NCBI GenBank assembly: GCA_963799065.1
Contig: CAWCVJ010000001.1
Span: 1,116,001-1,180,000 of the forward strand
Direction: 5' to 3'
DNA: 64,000 bases
DNA from: JAJPHW01 sp963799065
GTDB lineage: Bacteria; Acidobacteriota; Terriglobia; Terriglobales; Acidobacteriaceae
Positions 27,058 to 35,874 of the stretch are shown piece by piece. Position numbers and translations under genes: made by a program. A model generated the notes under the pieces. The model saw only the letters and a list, made by a program, of their open reading frames with translations. It was not told the DNA's origin and did not search any database. Each line of letters opens with the position of its first letter. The first letter of the stretch is position 1.

Positions 27058-28107
27058 TTACTGCCCTGCGGCGGCTGCGCCGCTGACGATTTCGATAATT
27101 TCTTTGGTGATCTTCGCTTGGCGCGCGCGATTCATGGCCAGCGTCAGCGAACTGATAATGTCGGACGCATTGCTGGTGGCCGCGTCCATGGCGGTCATGC
27201 GGGCGGCATGTTCAGCGGCGACCGACTCTAACATTCCGTGGAAAAGTTCGACCGCGACATACTTTGGCAACAGCGCGCGGAATAACTCTTCGGGTGGTTC
27301 TTCGTAAATGTAATCGACCTGCGACGTCGCGAAAGTTGCGGATTCGGCGTCTGCCGCGCTCGTGTCGGCAGGGCGAATGCTTACACCTGCCCCGCCAGCC
27401 GCTTCCGCGGCCGCGAGGCGCTCTTGCTGGCTAAGTTGCTCGGCTTGCGCGATCTCCGGTTGGCCGATGTGTTCGATCGGGAGCAATTGTTCGACCACGA
27501 GCCGCTGCGCAATTACCGACTTGAATTCGTTGTAGACCAAGTACACGGAATCGATCTCTTCATTGCTGTAACGTTCGATGGCGCGCTCGGCAATGTCTGC
27601 GGCCAGCGAGTAATCCACCTTATTCAGGACGCCGACTTTTTCGGCGATCAAAGTCGTGCGAGGGGATTCGCTCGAATCGACTTTGCGCGGCTCGGCAAAA
27701 GGGAAGCGGCGTTTCAAGAAGTCACGGCCTTTACGTCCCACAGCTTCGATTTCGATGTTCTTGCCAGCCTTGCTTTCGAGGAAGCGTGAGGCGGCTTTCA
27801 GGATATTGGTGTTGAATGCGCCCGCGAGGCCCTTGTCTCCGCTCACGACGATTAAGAAAACATTCTTCTCCGGACGTCGTGATAATAAGGGATGTTTGGG
27901 AAGTCCGGTGACTTCGTCGTAGATTTCGGCTCGCGATACCAGCGATTTCAGCACGTTCGTGAGCATTTGCGCGTAAGGTCGGGAGGACAGCGCGCGCTCC
28001 TGCGCGCGGCGCAAACGGGCGGCGGACACCATCTTCATCGCCTTGGTGATCTGGCGGGTGTTGATGATGCTGCGAATTCTTCGCCGAATATCGAGAATGC
28101 TCGCCAT
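27058..28107 (-). CDS. atpG: F-type ATP synthase gamma subunit with an insertion
   Basis: Rotor shaft of F1. At 349 aa it is well above the usual ~290. The N-terminal helix (ASILDIRRRIRSIINTRQITKAMKMV) and C-terminal helix (AARMTAMDAATSNASDII) are standard. The excess is an Ala/Glu/Gln-rich, disordered-looking insert at about residues 214-262, between the strand ending VVEQLLPIE and the segment YEEPPEELFRALLPKYV. Cyanobacterial and chloroplast gamma subunits carry their regulatory insertion at this position. The insert here has no cysteine, so thiol control as in chloroplasts is excluded. Seven bases separate it from atpA. Confidence 0.95.
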   Translation of the reverse strand: MASILDIRRRIRSIINTRQITKAMKMVSAARLRRAQERALSSRPYAQMLTNVLKSLVSRAEIYDEVTGLPKHPLLSRRPEKNVFLIVVSGDKGLAGAFNTNILKAASRFLESKAGKNIEIEAVGRKGRDFLKRRFPFAEPRKVDSSESPRTTLIAEKVGVLNKVDYSLAADIAERAIERYSNEEIDSVYLVYNEFKSVIAQRLVVEQLLPIEHIGQPEIAQAEQLSQQERLAAAEAAGGAGVSIRPADTSAADAESATFATSQVDYIYEEPPEELFRALLPKYVAVELFHGMLESVAAEHAARMTAMDAATSNASDIISSLTLAMNRARQAKITKEIIEIVSGAAAAGQ

Positions 28108-28113
28108 AAAAAA

Positions 28114-29646
<1,533 letters not shown>

Positions 29647-29685
29647 AAGTAGTGTTGAAATCTCTGGAATTCCCGCAGCGCTTGG

Positions 29686-30222
29686 CTATACGGTAAGTAC
29701 GGCCTTCATTTCCTGTAGTTGCCCGCGGATTGAGCCATCGTAAATCGTACTGCCCACGCGGATGATCGCTCCGCCCAGCAAGGATGCATCTTGCGCATAA
29801 CGGGCGCGAACTTTCTTTCCGGTGAGCTTGGCCACATCGGCTTCTAAAGTCTTGCGTTCATTTTCACTCAATTCGCGGAAGGTCGAAACTTCGGCTTCGA
29901 CGAATCCGGTGCGCTCGTCCATTTCTTTTTCGAACTGCTGCACGATGGCCGAGAAGAATGCGATTCGGTGGTGATCGATTAGGACCGCGACGAAATTACG
30001 GACGGGAATGGAAAATCCCTCGCGCGCGATGATGGCATCAAGCAAGCCTAGTTTTTGTGCCGCGGGAACGGAAGGCGTGTTCCATACCTCGCGCAGGTCG
30101 CGGCTGTCGTGAACCAGTTGCGCGAGCGCTTGCGCTTCGTGCAAAGTTCGTGCTGGGTCGAGCTTGAGGGCGACCACGGCGTCGGCGAAGGCGCGTGCGT
30201 ATGTGCTGGTCACGGAGGCCAT
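29686..30222 (-). CDS. atpH: F-type ATP synthase delta subunit
   Basis: Couples the top of F1 to the peripheral stalk (OSCP homologue). The 178 aa have the N-terminal helical bundle (TSTYARAFADAVVALKLDP) and the C-terminal signature GGAIIRVGSTIYDGSIRGQLQEMK. Two bases after atpF. Confidence 0.95.
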   Translation of the reverse strand: MASVTSTYARAFADAVVALKLDPARTLHEAQALAQLVHDSRDLREVWNTPSVPAAQKLGLLDAIIAREGFSIPVRNFVAVLIDHHRIAFFSAIVQQFEKEMDERTGFVEAEVSTFRELSENERKTLEADVAKLTGKKVRARYAQDASLLGGAIIRVGSTIYDGSIRGQLQEMKAVLTV

Positions 30223-30224
30223 GT

Positions 30225-30950
30225 CTACTGGCGATCCTTTCGTGAGCCGTTGCGGGTGAGCTGTCTGGCGAAGTCTTCGACCAGTGCATGGTCGGTGTCG
30301 GCATCCACATGAATTTGCTGTGCCGCCGCCGAAATCGCCAAATCTGCCGCGTAATTCTTTAGATCTCGTCGTGCTGCTTTTGTGGCAGATTCAATTTCCT
30401 GCTGCGCCGCTGCGACGATTTTGCGGGCATCTTCTTCGGCGGCAGCTTTGATCCGTGCTTCTTCGGCCATGGCTTGCTTTTCGCCCGCAGCGGTCATCTC
30501 GGCAATCTCCGCGCCGAGGTGTGAGAGCCGTGTTTCGATATCGGCCAGTCGTCGATTCGCGTCTTCACTGGCCTTGCGCGCCTCTTCCATTTGCTTCTGG
30601 ATCAGCGCTGTGCGATTGCGGAATATCCCCGGCAGATTTTTTCTGGACGCCCAAATAATCGCATACGCGATTACGGCAAAATTCAGCATGACGCAGAGCC
30701 AATAGGCTCCGTCCGCACTTAGACCTGTGAGCTTGGCGATCCATTGCACCGAAGCCGAATGTTTGAACTGATCTTCGTCGCTCTGGGCGGAAGCCTGATT
30801 TTGGTCGGCGGGGATGAAAACTGCGGACAGCAGCCTCACGGACTGGAACGATTGCGAAATCGCAGCGACGGGACGAATTTGTGCCGATGCGCCCACCGTC
30901 AACATCATCACGCCAAGTAGCAGGGAGGATAGTTTCACAGAGAATCTCAT
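30225..30950 (-). CDS. atpF: F-type ATP synthase b subunit with an N-terminal signal and extension
   Basis: Peripheral-stalk subunit. Normal b subunits start just before their single membrane helix. This 241 aa protein has a signal-peptide-like start (residues 1-23, cut after ASA) and about 60 polar residues before the membrane helix (about 82-102: YWLCVMLNFAVIAYAIIWA). A long Ala/Glu/Arg-rich coiled coil follows. The first stretch would lie in the periplasm. Similar signal-bearing b subunits are known from deltaproteobacteria. The start overlaps atpF' by 4 bases. Confidence 0.9.
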   Translation of the reverse strand: MRFSVKLSSLLLGVMMLTVGASAQIRPVAAISQSFQSVRLLSAVFIPADQNQASAQSDEDQFKHSASVQWIAKLTGLSADGAYWLCVMLNFAVIAYAIIWASRKNLPGIFRNRTALIQKQMEEARKASEDANRRLADIETRLSHLGAEIAEMTAAGEKQAMAEEARIKAAAEEDARKIVAAAQQEIESATKAARRDLKNYAADLAISAAAQQIHVDADTDHALVEDFARQLTRNGSRKDRQ

Positions 30951-31408
30951 CGTCCGCCCCCGGCTTGCGCGGGTTGGAGCACCGCGCGAACAATCTCCGC
31001 CGCGAGCCGTGCGCTGTCTTGCTGGAGTTGCGATTGCGCGGCTTCCCGATCCTGCTCGATGGCGGCGCGCGCTGCTTTCACTTGATCCTGTGCTTTATTG
31101 CGCGCTTCGGCCACGGCTGCGGATCGAATTTGTAATGCTTGTTGACGGCGTTCTTCCTGCTTCTTAAACATCGCGGTACGGGCTTCGCGCAGTTGGCGCT
31201 CGTAATCCGCCGTTTTCGCTTCCGCTGCCGCTACATCCGCGCGCGCTTTTTCGATGGCTCCCTGCGTTTTTGCCCGCCGTTCCGCCAGAACTTTCATCAA
31301 TGGCTGGTGCACTAGCACGATATACGCCGCCCATAGAATCAACATGAAGACGATGGTCGGAATCGATCCGAGCAGTAATTCGCCTACTTGTTCTAGTGTC
31401 TGATCCAT
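30947..31408 (-). CDS. atpF': F-type ATP synthase b' subunit
   Basis: Second peripheral-stalk subunit, giving a b/b' heterodimer as in photosynthetic bacteria and acidobacteria. The 153 aa have a membrane helix at about 14-33 (SIPTIVFMLILWAAYIVLV) and a coiled coil rich in Ala, Glu, Arg and Gln. First gene of the operon. The a and c subunits (atpB, atpE) are not in the window and are presumably in another locus, as is common in this phylum. Confidence 0.9.
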   Translation of the reverse strand: MDQTLEQVGELLLGSIPTIVFMLILWAAYIVLVHQPLMKVLAERRAKTQGAIEKARADVAAAEAKTADYERQLREARTAMFKKQEERRQQALQIRSAAVAEARNKAQDQVKAARAAIEQDREAAQSQLQQDSARLAAEIVRAVLQPAQAGGGR

Positions 31409-31460
31409 GACTGGCAGTATGGGCGCTACGCGAACGGCTGGTTAGGACAGGAAACTCATA

Positions 31461-31489
31461 AAAATATCATCTGGAAAAGCCGCTGTCAA
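31461..31489 (-). promoter_or_regulatory. Sigma-70-type promoter of the atp operon
   Basis: Read on the minus strand: perfect -35 TTGACA (31484-31489), a 17-base spacer and -10 TATTTT (31461-31466). The predicted start lies about 45 bases before the ATG of atpF'. Between it and the PIN gene (31490-31672) there is no coding sequence. That stretch holds a large imperfect inverted repeat, GGGCCG...CGGCCC, at about 31611-31655. Confidence 0.75.
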
Positions 31490-31672
31490 CGCTTAAACCG
31501 CGGGCTGCCCCCAAGGTCAACCCCGCAAGATTCCCAAAAACAAACCCTTGACTTCGCCACTCGCAGGTCTAGCATTAAGAGTATCACCTCCGATCCAATC
31601 CGGATCGAGTGGGCCGATGGCCAGGGACTATCACTGCTTCCTGGTCGCCGGCCCATTTAAGGTGGGCTAGGG

Positions 31673-32125
31673 TCAAGGGAGTGAGGGATCCATCACCGCG
31701 CATCCTTCGTTTCGCGCCGCCGAGAGCAACGCCTTGTCTGCGCAAACAAAAATTGGCTCATCCATTACTGAGACGGAACGCAACAAAATATAGCCCGCTA
31801 GCTGCATTGCGTCATATCCCCTCAGACCATAGCCATCGATTAGCGCGGACGCCACGTCCGTTAAGGCATCCGAAAATGGCTGAATGAGGAACCTGCCCTC
31901 AGCGTGTTCGCGGAAAGATTCAAGCAGTGCGTCGGCAGCCCTTGCAGCGATATCCTTGTTTCGCTGGCGCCGGCGCACCGCAGCACGAAACTCGACCGGT
32001 GCGAGAAACAACATCGAAAAGCGATGTCCGGCGTCACTGGCTGCGAGGGCGAGCAATCGCTGAGTGCCAGGCTCATGGATATAAAGCTTGACGAGAGCGC
32101 TCGATTCCAGGTAATAGATCGCCAA
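31673..32125 (-). CDS. PIN-domain protein (VapC-like ribonuclease) coupled to an unknown gene
   Basis: PIN-fold Mg2+-dependent RNase candidate of 150 aa. The four acidic positions are filled: Glu7 (YYLESSALVKLY; Glu instead of Asp is common in this subfamily), Glu45 (APVEFRAAV), Asp105 (GYDAMQLA) and Asp130 (CADKALL). Start is a TTG at 32125, with GAGAGG at a 9-base spacing; no ATG fits. Only 3 bases separate it from the upstream gene, so the two are almost surely co-translated. It lacks a recognisable VapB/Phd antitoxin; the upstream protein may play that part. Confidence 0.8.
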   Translation of the reverse strand: MAIYYLESSALVKLYIHEPGTQRLLALAASDAGHRFSMLFLAPVEFRAAVRRRQRNKDIAARAADALLESFREHAEGRFLIQPFSDALTDVASALIDGYGLRGYDAMQLAGYILLRSVSVMDEPIFVCADKALLSAARNEGCAVMDPSLP

Positions 32126-32128
32126 TCC

Positions 32129-32821
32129 TCATCGCCTCTCGCGCAATATCGTTGCCGACAAAGGTTCGCCTTTGATGTGAATCGGGTGGAAATCCAGATT
32201 CTTCTTCGGAAGTCCCAATACCTGCTGCACTTCCGGCATAAGACGATTCAGGCGAATGCTGGTCACCGGAAATTGAGGCGACTTTGGGTTTTGGACTTTG
32301 CTGGTCAGAATAAACCTCTTCTCAATTGCCGAAGCTAAGACAGTTTGACGTTCGACGTCGGAGCGAATGGAGGGCACATCCGCCGACGGTAGAATCTCAT
32401 CGCGAAATTTTTTCAGCGAAACGAAATTCCACCCTGGGATCGACTCCGCGCGATCGAGCGCCTTGAGCAAGTCGGCTTCGGCAGGATGCATGATTGACTC
32501 TCGCTCAAGCCCCGGCGAAAGCGTTTCTCGATGCGTCTTTGGTAGGGGAGCGACCGCTGGCTGTGGGCCAGATTTGGAGGCGATTGCTGGTTCACTCGTT
32601 GTGCATGGTTCCAGCCAAAACTCTAAACGGTCGGATTCGGGAGCCCATGCGTCGGCTGCAGCATTGCTGCGCTTCTTGCGCCCGTTAGCTTGCAGCAAGG
32701 ACACACGTAAGCGGAATTTTTCCGGAATCGAATATCCAAGCTTCTTGAGGGTTTCTTTGAGAGGAGTTTCAAGTTCTTGGGCAAAACGCGGCTCGACCTG
32801 CTTGATGCTGAGCTTTTCCAT
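32129..32821 (-). CDS. Unrecognised protein preceding a PIN nuclease, possible antitoxin or partner
   Basis: I do not recognise this 230 aa protein. Residues 1-72 look like a small alpha/beta domain (LKETLKKLGYSIPEKFRLRVSLL). Residues 75-115 are Pro/Ser/Thr-rich and probably a linker. Residues 116-205 read like a winged helix: helix ADLLKALDRAES, a second helix near SLKKFRDEILP, a third near RQTVLASAIEKR, then a strand-turn-strand wing (FILTSKVQNP...FPVTSIRLNR). A DNA-binding, autoregulating partner of the PIN protein would fit but is inferred. It has its own promoter and ends 3 bases before the PIN gene. Confidence 0.6.
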   Translation of the reverse strand: MEKLSIKQVEPRFAQELETPLKETLKKLGYSIPEKFRLRVSLLQANGRKKRSNAAADAWAPESDRLEFWLEPCTTSEPAIASKSGPQPAVAPLPKTHRETLSPGLERESIMHPAEADLLKALDRAESIPGWNFVSLKKFRDEILPSADVPSIRSDVERQTVLASAIEKRFILTSKVQNPKSPQFPVTSIRLNRLMPEVQQVLGLPKKNLDFHPIHIKGEPLSATILRERR

Positions 32822-32869
32822 GTTCTTTAAACTTCTATCTAAAATATGCTACAGAAACAACCTATATAT

Positions 32870-32897
32870 AATATAGATCTGTATTTCCCCTTGTCAA
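32870..32897 (-). promoter_or_regulatory. Promoter of the unknown/PIN gene pair
   Basis: Minus strand: consensus -35 TTGACA (32892-32897), 16-base spacer, -10 TATATT (32870-32875), inside a strikingly AT-rich stretch (32822-32890) with overlapping TATATA words. The AT-rich context contrasts with the neighbouring genes. Confidence 0.65.
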
Positions 32898-32925
32898 GTG
32901 AATTCTGCAGCCAAGCTTACTCCGC

Positions 32926-34371
32926 CTACTCTTGGACCCACTCCCGCACCCGACGCACCACGCTCTCGGGCGCTTCGACTTCCATCTTTACCGCGCCGCC
33001 TTCGTAGGTACGCGAGAAAACGCGCGACTTGGCGTCCAGCATAGCCAAGATTTTTCCCTGACTTTGCGGCACGCGCAGGTGTACGCGGCGGACGGAATCG
33101 TCACAGAGCAGCTCGTCAATTCTGTCCAGCAGCGTGCTCAGTCCAATATTCTTCGCCGCCGAAACATGGACCGAATTCGCATCATCGCGAATGGCTTCGC
33201 GTTCTGTGGGCGAGAGCAGATCGATCTTGTTCATCACGCGCAGGCGCGGCTTCTTGTCGGCTTCCAGTTCTTTGAGAACTTTGTCGACTTGGGCATCCTG
33301 CTCGGCGAAGAGCGGGCTGCTGGCGTCGGATACCTGCAGAATCAGCGCCGCTCGCTGCACTTCTTCGAGGGTGGCGCGGAACGCGGTCACCAGCGCATGT
33401 GGCAGGTTGCGGATGAATCCTACGGTATCGGACAACAACACTTTTCTGCGCGACGGCAGTTCGACGGCGCGAATCGTAGGATCGAGCGTGGCGAACATGC
33501 GAGCCGATTCGAGTACGTCCGCTTTGGTGAGTGCATTGAAGAGCGTGGACTTTCCGGCGTTCGTGTATCCCACGAGCGCCACCGTCGCGACTGGTAGCGA
33601 TTCACGCCGCTGGCGTTGCTGCGTTCGAACTCGGCGGACGTTTTCGATCTGCTCTTTCACGTGCCGAATGCGCCGGTAGATTTTTCGGCGGTCGGTTTCG
33701 AGCTGCGTTTCACCAGGGCCGCGGGTTCCAATGCCGCCGCCGAGTTGCGACATTTCAATACCGCGTCCACCGAGTCGCGGCAACATGTAATCCAGTTGTG
33801 CCAGTTCGACCTGCAACTGGCCTTCACGGGTTCGCGCGTAGCGGGCAAAAATGTCGAGGATTAATTGCGTGCGGTCAATGACGCGGAGGTTGACCACACG
33901 TTCGATGTTGCGCTGCTGCGAAGCGGTGAGGTCATGATCGAAGAGTAAGACGTCCGCGGAAACCGAGGCAGCCGCGCCGGAAATTTCTTCGAGCTTGCCG
34001 GCGCCGATCAACGTGGCAGGTTCGGCTCGGTCGCGATGCTGCAAGATTTCGCCGACAATCTCCGCACCGGCACTGGTCGCGAGAGTTCGCAACTCAGCGA
34101 GAGACTCGTCCGCGCTGAACTCCGGGACGCTTGAGATGCGCGACGCCACCGAAGATTTGTCTGAAGCGTCACGGGCCGCCTGCGCTCCCGAAGTTAAGTT
34201 CTTGGCGGAGCCGGTCTTCCGCTTGCGCGCCCGAAGATCCACTCCAACCAGAAACGCCCGCTCGGGACGCTCGCTCTCCGTTGTCAGCATCTCGCGCTTG
34301 CCTGCCGTTTTCAGAAGGTCGTTCGGCTTCTTAGTAGGCTTGGAGTTGCGAGCTGCGGGACGTCGTGGCAA
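32926..34371 (-). CDS. hflX: GTPase HflX
   Basis: Ribosome-associated Obg-HflX GTPase that rescues or splits stalled 70S ribosomes. The 481 aa hold the N-terminal HflX domain (TLIGAGKLEEI, LLFDHDLTASQQRNIER), a coiled coil (RIRHVKEQIENVRR) and the G domain: G1 GYTNAGKST, G3 DTVGFIRNLPH, G4 NKID. The first ~28 residues are Lys/Arg/Pro-rich and may not be translated; an ATG at residue 28 is an alternative start. It lies 12 bases after hfq, the widely conserved hfq-hflX pair. Confidence 0.96.
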   Translation of the reverse strand: MPRRPAARNSKPTKKPNDLLKTAGKREMLTTESERPERAFLVGVDLRARKRKTGSAKNLTSGAQAARDASDKSSVASRISSVPEFSADESLAELRTLATSAGAEIVGEILQHRDRAEPATLIGAGKLEEISGAAASVSADVLLFDHDLTASQQRNIERVVNLRVIDRTQLILDIFARYARTREGQLQVELAQLDYMLPRLGGRGIEMSQLGGGIGTRGPGETQLETDRRKIYRRIRHVKEQIENVRRVRTQQRQRRESLPVATVALVGYTNAGKSTLFNALTKADVLESARMFATLDPTIRAVELPSRRKVLLSDTVGFIRNLPHALVTAFRATLEEVQRAALILQVSDASSPLFAEQDAQVDKVLKELEADKKPRLRVMNKIDLLSPTEREAIRDDANSVHVSAAKNIGLSTLLDRIDELLCDDSVRRVHLRVPQSQGKILAMLDAKSRVFSRTYEGGAVKMEVEAPESVVRRVREWVQE

Positions 34372-34383
34372 GCAAATGCCGCC

Positions 34384-34683
34384 TTAACCTTCAGTTCCTG
34401 AGGCGCTGGGCGCGGCAGGCGGCTCGGCGCTGGCTACCGGCGCCGGCGCAGGTCGCTCCGCATGCCCGTGACCCGTTCGTCCCATGGCAATCGTGGAGAT
34501 CGCATGCTTGAAAATCAGCTGCTCTTGGCTGCTGGTTTCGAGCACCACGGAATACTTGTCGAACGAGCGAATGCGCCCGCTGAGTTTAATGCCGCTCAAC
34601 AAAAAAATGGTGAGGTTGGTTCTTTCCTTGCGGGCGGTGTTCAGGAAAGTGTCCTGTATATTCTGTGCCGCCTTGGTTTCCAT
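34384..34683 (-). CDS. hfq: RNA chaperone Hfq
   Basis: Sm-like hexameric RNA chaperone that pairs small RNAs with mRNAs. The core (residues 3-68) shows QDTFLNTARKERTNLTIFLLSGIKLSGRIRSFDKYSVVLETSS (Sm1) and LIFKHAISTI (Sm2, variant of YKHA). The ~30-residue tail is Ala/Pro-rich with His and Glu. Upstream of hflX in the same operon. No small RNA gene was found in the window. Confidence 0.95.
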   Translation of the reverse strand: METKAAQNIQDTFLNTARKERTNLTIFLLSGIKLSGRIRSFDKYSVVLETSSQEQLIFKHAISTIAMGRTGHGHAERPAPAPVASAEPPAAPSASGTEG

Positions 34684-34905
34684 GCCGATCTCCTTGGGCT
34701 TCCCGTCACGAAAGCTAATTTACTGACAAGCGCTCTTTTGTCTCGACCGAAGCCGAAACAAAAAGGGGGACACGCCCGGAACCTTAGCCTTCGCGCCACA
34801 ACCCTCGTGGACACTGCATGTTCCAAGCACTCTCAAACAATACGACCTTGCCCCGCAGTTTTCAACTCGGTTGTAGACTTATGAGTTATCCCAAGGATTT
34901 CAATC

Positions 34906-35658
34906 ATGGCGATTATGTTTGGAGCAGCAAACCCGTTAGTCAGCCTGCCGTCGGATTTCAACACAAATTTCTTGATGATCTTCCGCTGGATTCACTTTGT
35001 CGCGGGAATCACATGGCTTGGACTGCTTTACTTTTTCAATCTGGTCAACGTGCCGCTGATGAAGGAACTCGATTCGCCGGTGCGCGTCAAGGTTATGCCC
35101 GCGCTTATGCTGCGAGCGATGTGGTGGTTCCGCATGGCCGCCGTCGTCACCGTTTTAGCCGGACTCGCCTATTGGGGTCAGGAAGTTGCCACCGATGCCC
35201 GCAACGCTGGCGCAACTTCTGCAATAGCCATGGCCAGCTTTTTCGGCATCTGGACGGCAGTCTGGGCGCTTATGTACGCGCCGCTTGCGGTCGGCAAAGG
35301 TTCTCTGCAGCGCGGGCCGATTTTGGCTGCCTATTACGCCATCGTTCTCATCGGCGCGTCATGGCTTTTTCTCTTCCTCAACCATCACGGATGGGAAAGC
35401 AATCGCATGTTGGCCATCGGAGTCGGCGGCGGCATCGGATGGGTCATGATGCTCAATGTCTGGGGAGTGATCTGGCGCATCCAGAAACGCCTCATCGCAT
35501 GGACCAAAGATTTCGACGTGAACGGCACTCCGATCCCAGAAAGATCCCAAGCCATGGCGCGCGTCGGGTTTCTCACTTCGCGCACCAACGCCTATTTGTC
35601 GCTGCCCATGCTCTTCTTTATGGGAGCGGCCAGCCATTATCCCTTATTTGGTGGGTAG
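34906..35658 (+). CDS. PuuD-like urate hydroxylase membrane-domain protein
   Basis: A 250 aa integral membrane protein with about seven helices. It matches the N-terminal membrane domain of PuuD-type urate hydroxylases (formerly DUF989): RWIHFVAGITWLGLLYFFNLVN near residue 27 and MWWFRMAAVVTVLAGLAYW near 79. The C-terminal cytochrome c domain of full PuuD (CxxCH) is absent and no cytochrome gene is adjacent. Other purine genes are not nearby, so urate oxidation is doubtful; it may be a diverged heme or redox membrane protein. AAGGA precedes the ATG. Confidence 0.75.
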   Translation: MAIMFGAANPLVSLPSDFNTNFLMIFRWIHFVAGITWLGLLYFFNLVNVPLMKELDSPVRVKVMPALMLRAMWWFRMAAVVTVLAGLAYWGQEVATDARNAGATSAIAMASFFGIWTAVWALMYAPLAVGKGSLQRGPILAAYYAIVLIGASWLFLFLNHHGWESNRMLAIGVGGGIGWVMMLNVWGVIWRIQKRLIAWTKDFDVNGTPIPERSQAMARVGFLTSRTNAYLSLPMLFFMGAASHYPLFGG

Positions 35659-35874
35659 CCGGGCACCGAGGTTTTAAGCCGTTCTAAGCGACGCGCATTC
35701 CGTGACTGAATATCCTTCGGCCGCGAAGCAGAATGCGGCTCTCAGGATCACTTCGCACTGTTCATGGAGCCGCCACGAGCCTTCCCGTGCACGCTTTTCA
35801 TCCAACCAGTGGACTATACTAAAGAGTTTTCGGTTGCTGCGGGATTCAGAAGGGAATTGGAGTTACAACCAGCT

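Noticed and set aside
31590..31672. Folded gap near the PIN gene considered as a tRNA or regulatory RNA
   Set aside because: Inverted repeats are present but no T-loop GGTTCGA box or CCA end, and no cloverleaf fits; noted only as structure upstream of the atp promoter.
31673..32125. Glu7 in place of Asp in the PIN domain, read as a defect
   Set aside because: Glu at the first acidic position is common in active VapC-like proteins, so it is not evidence of inactivation.
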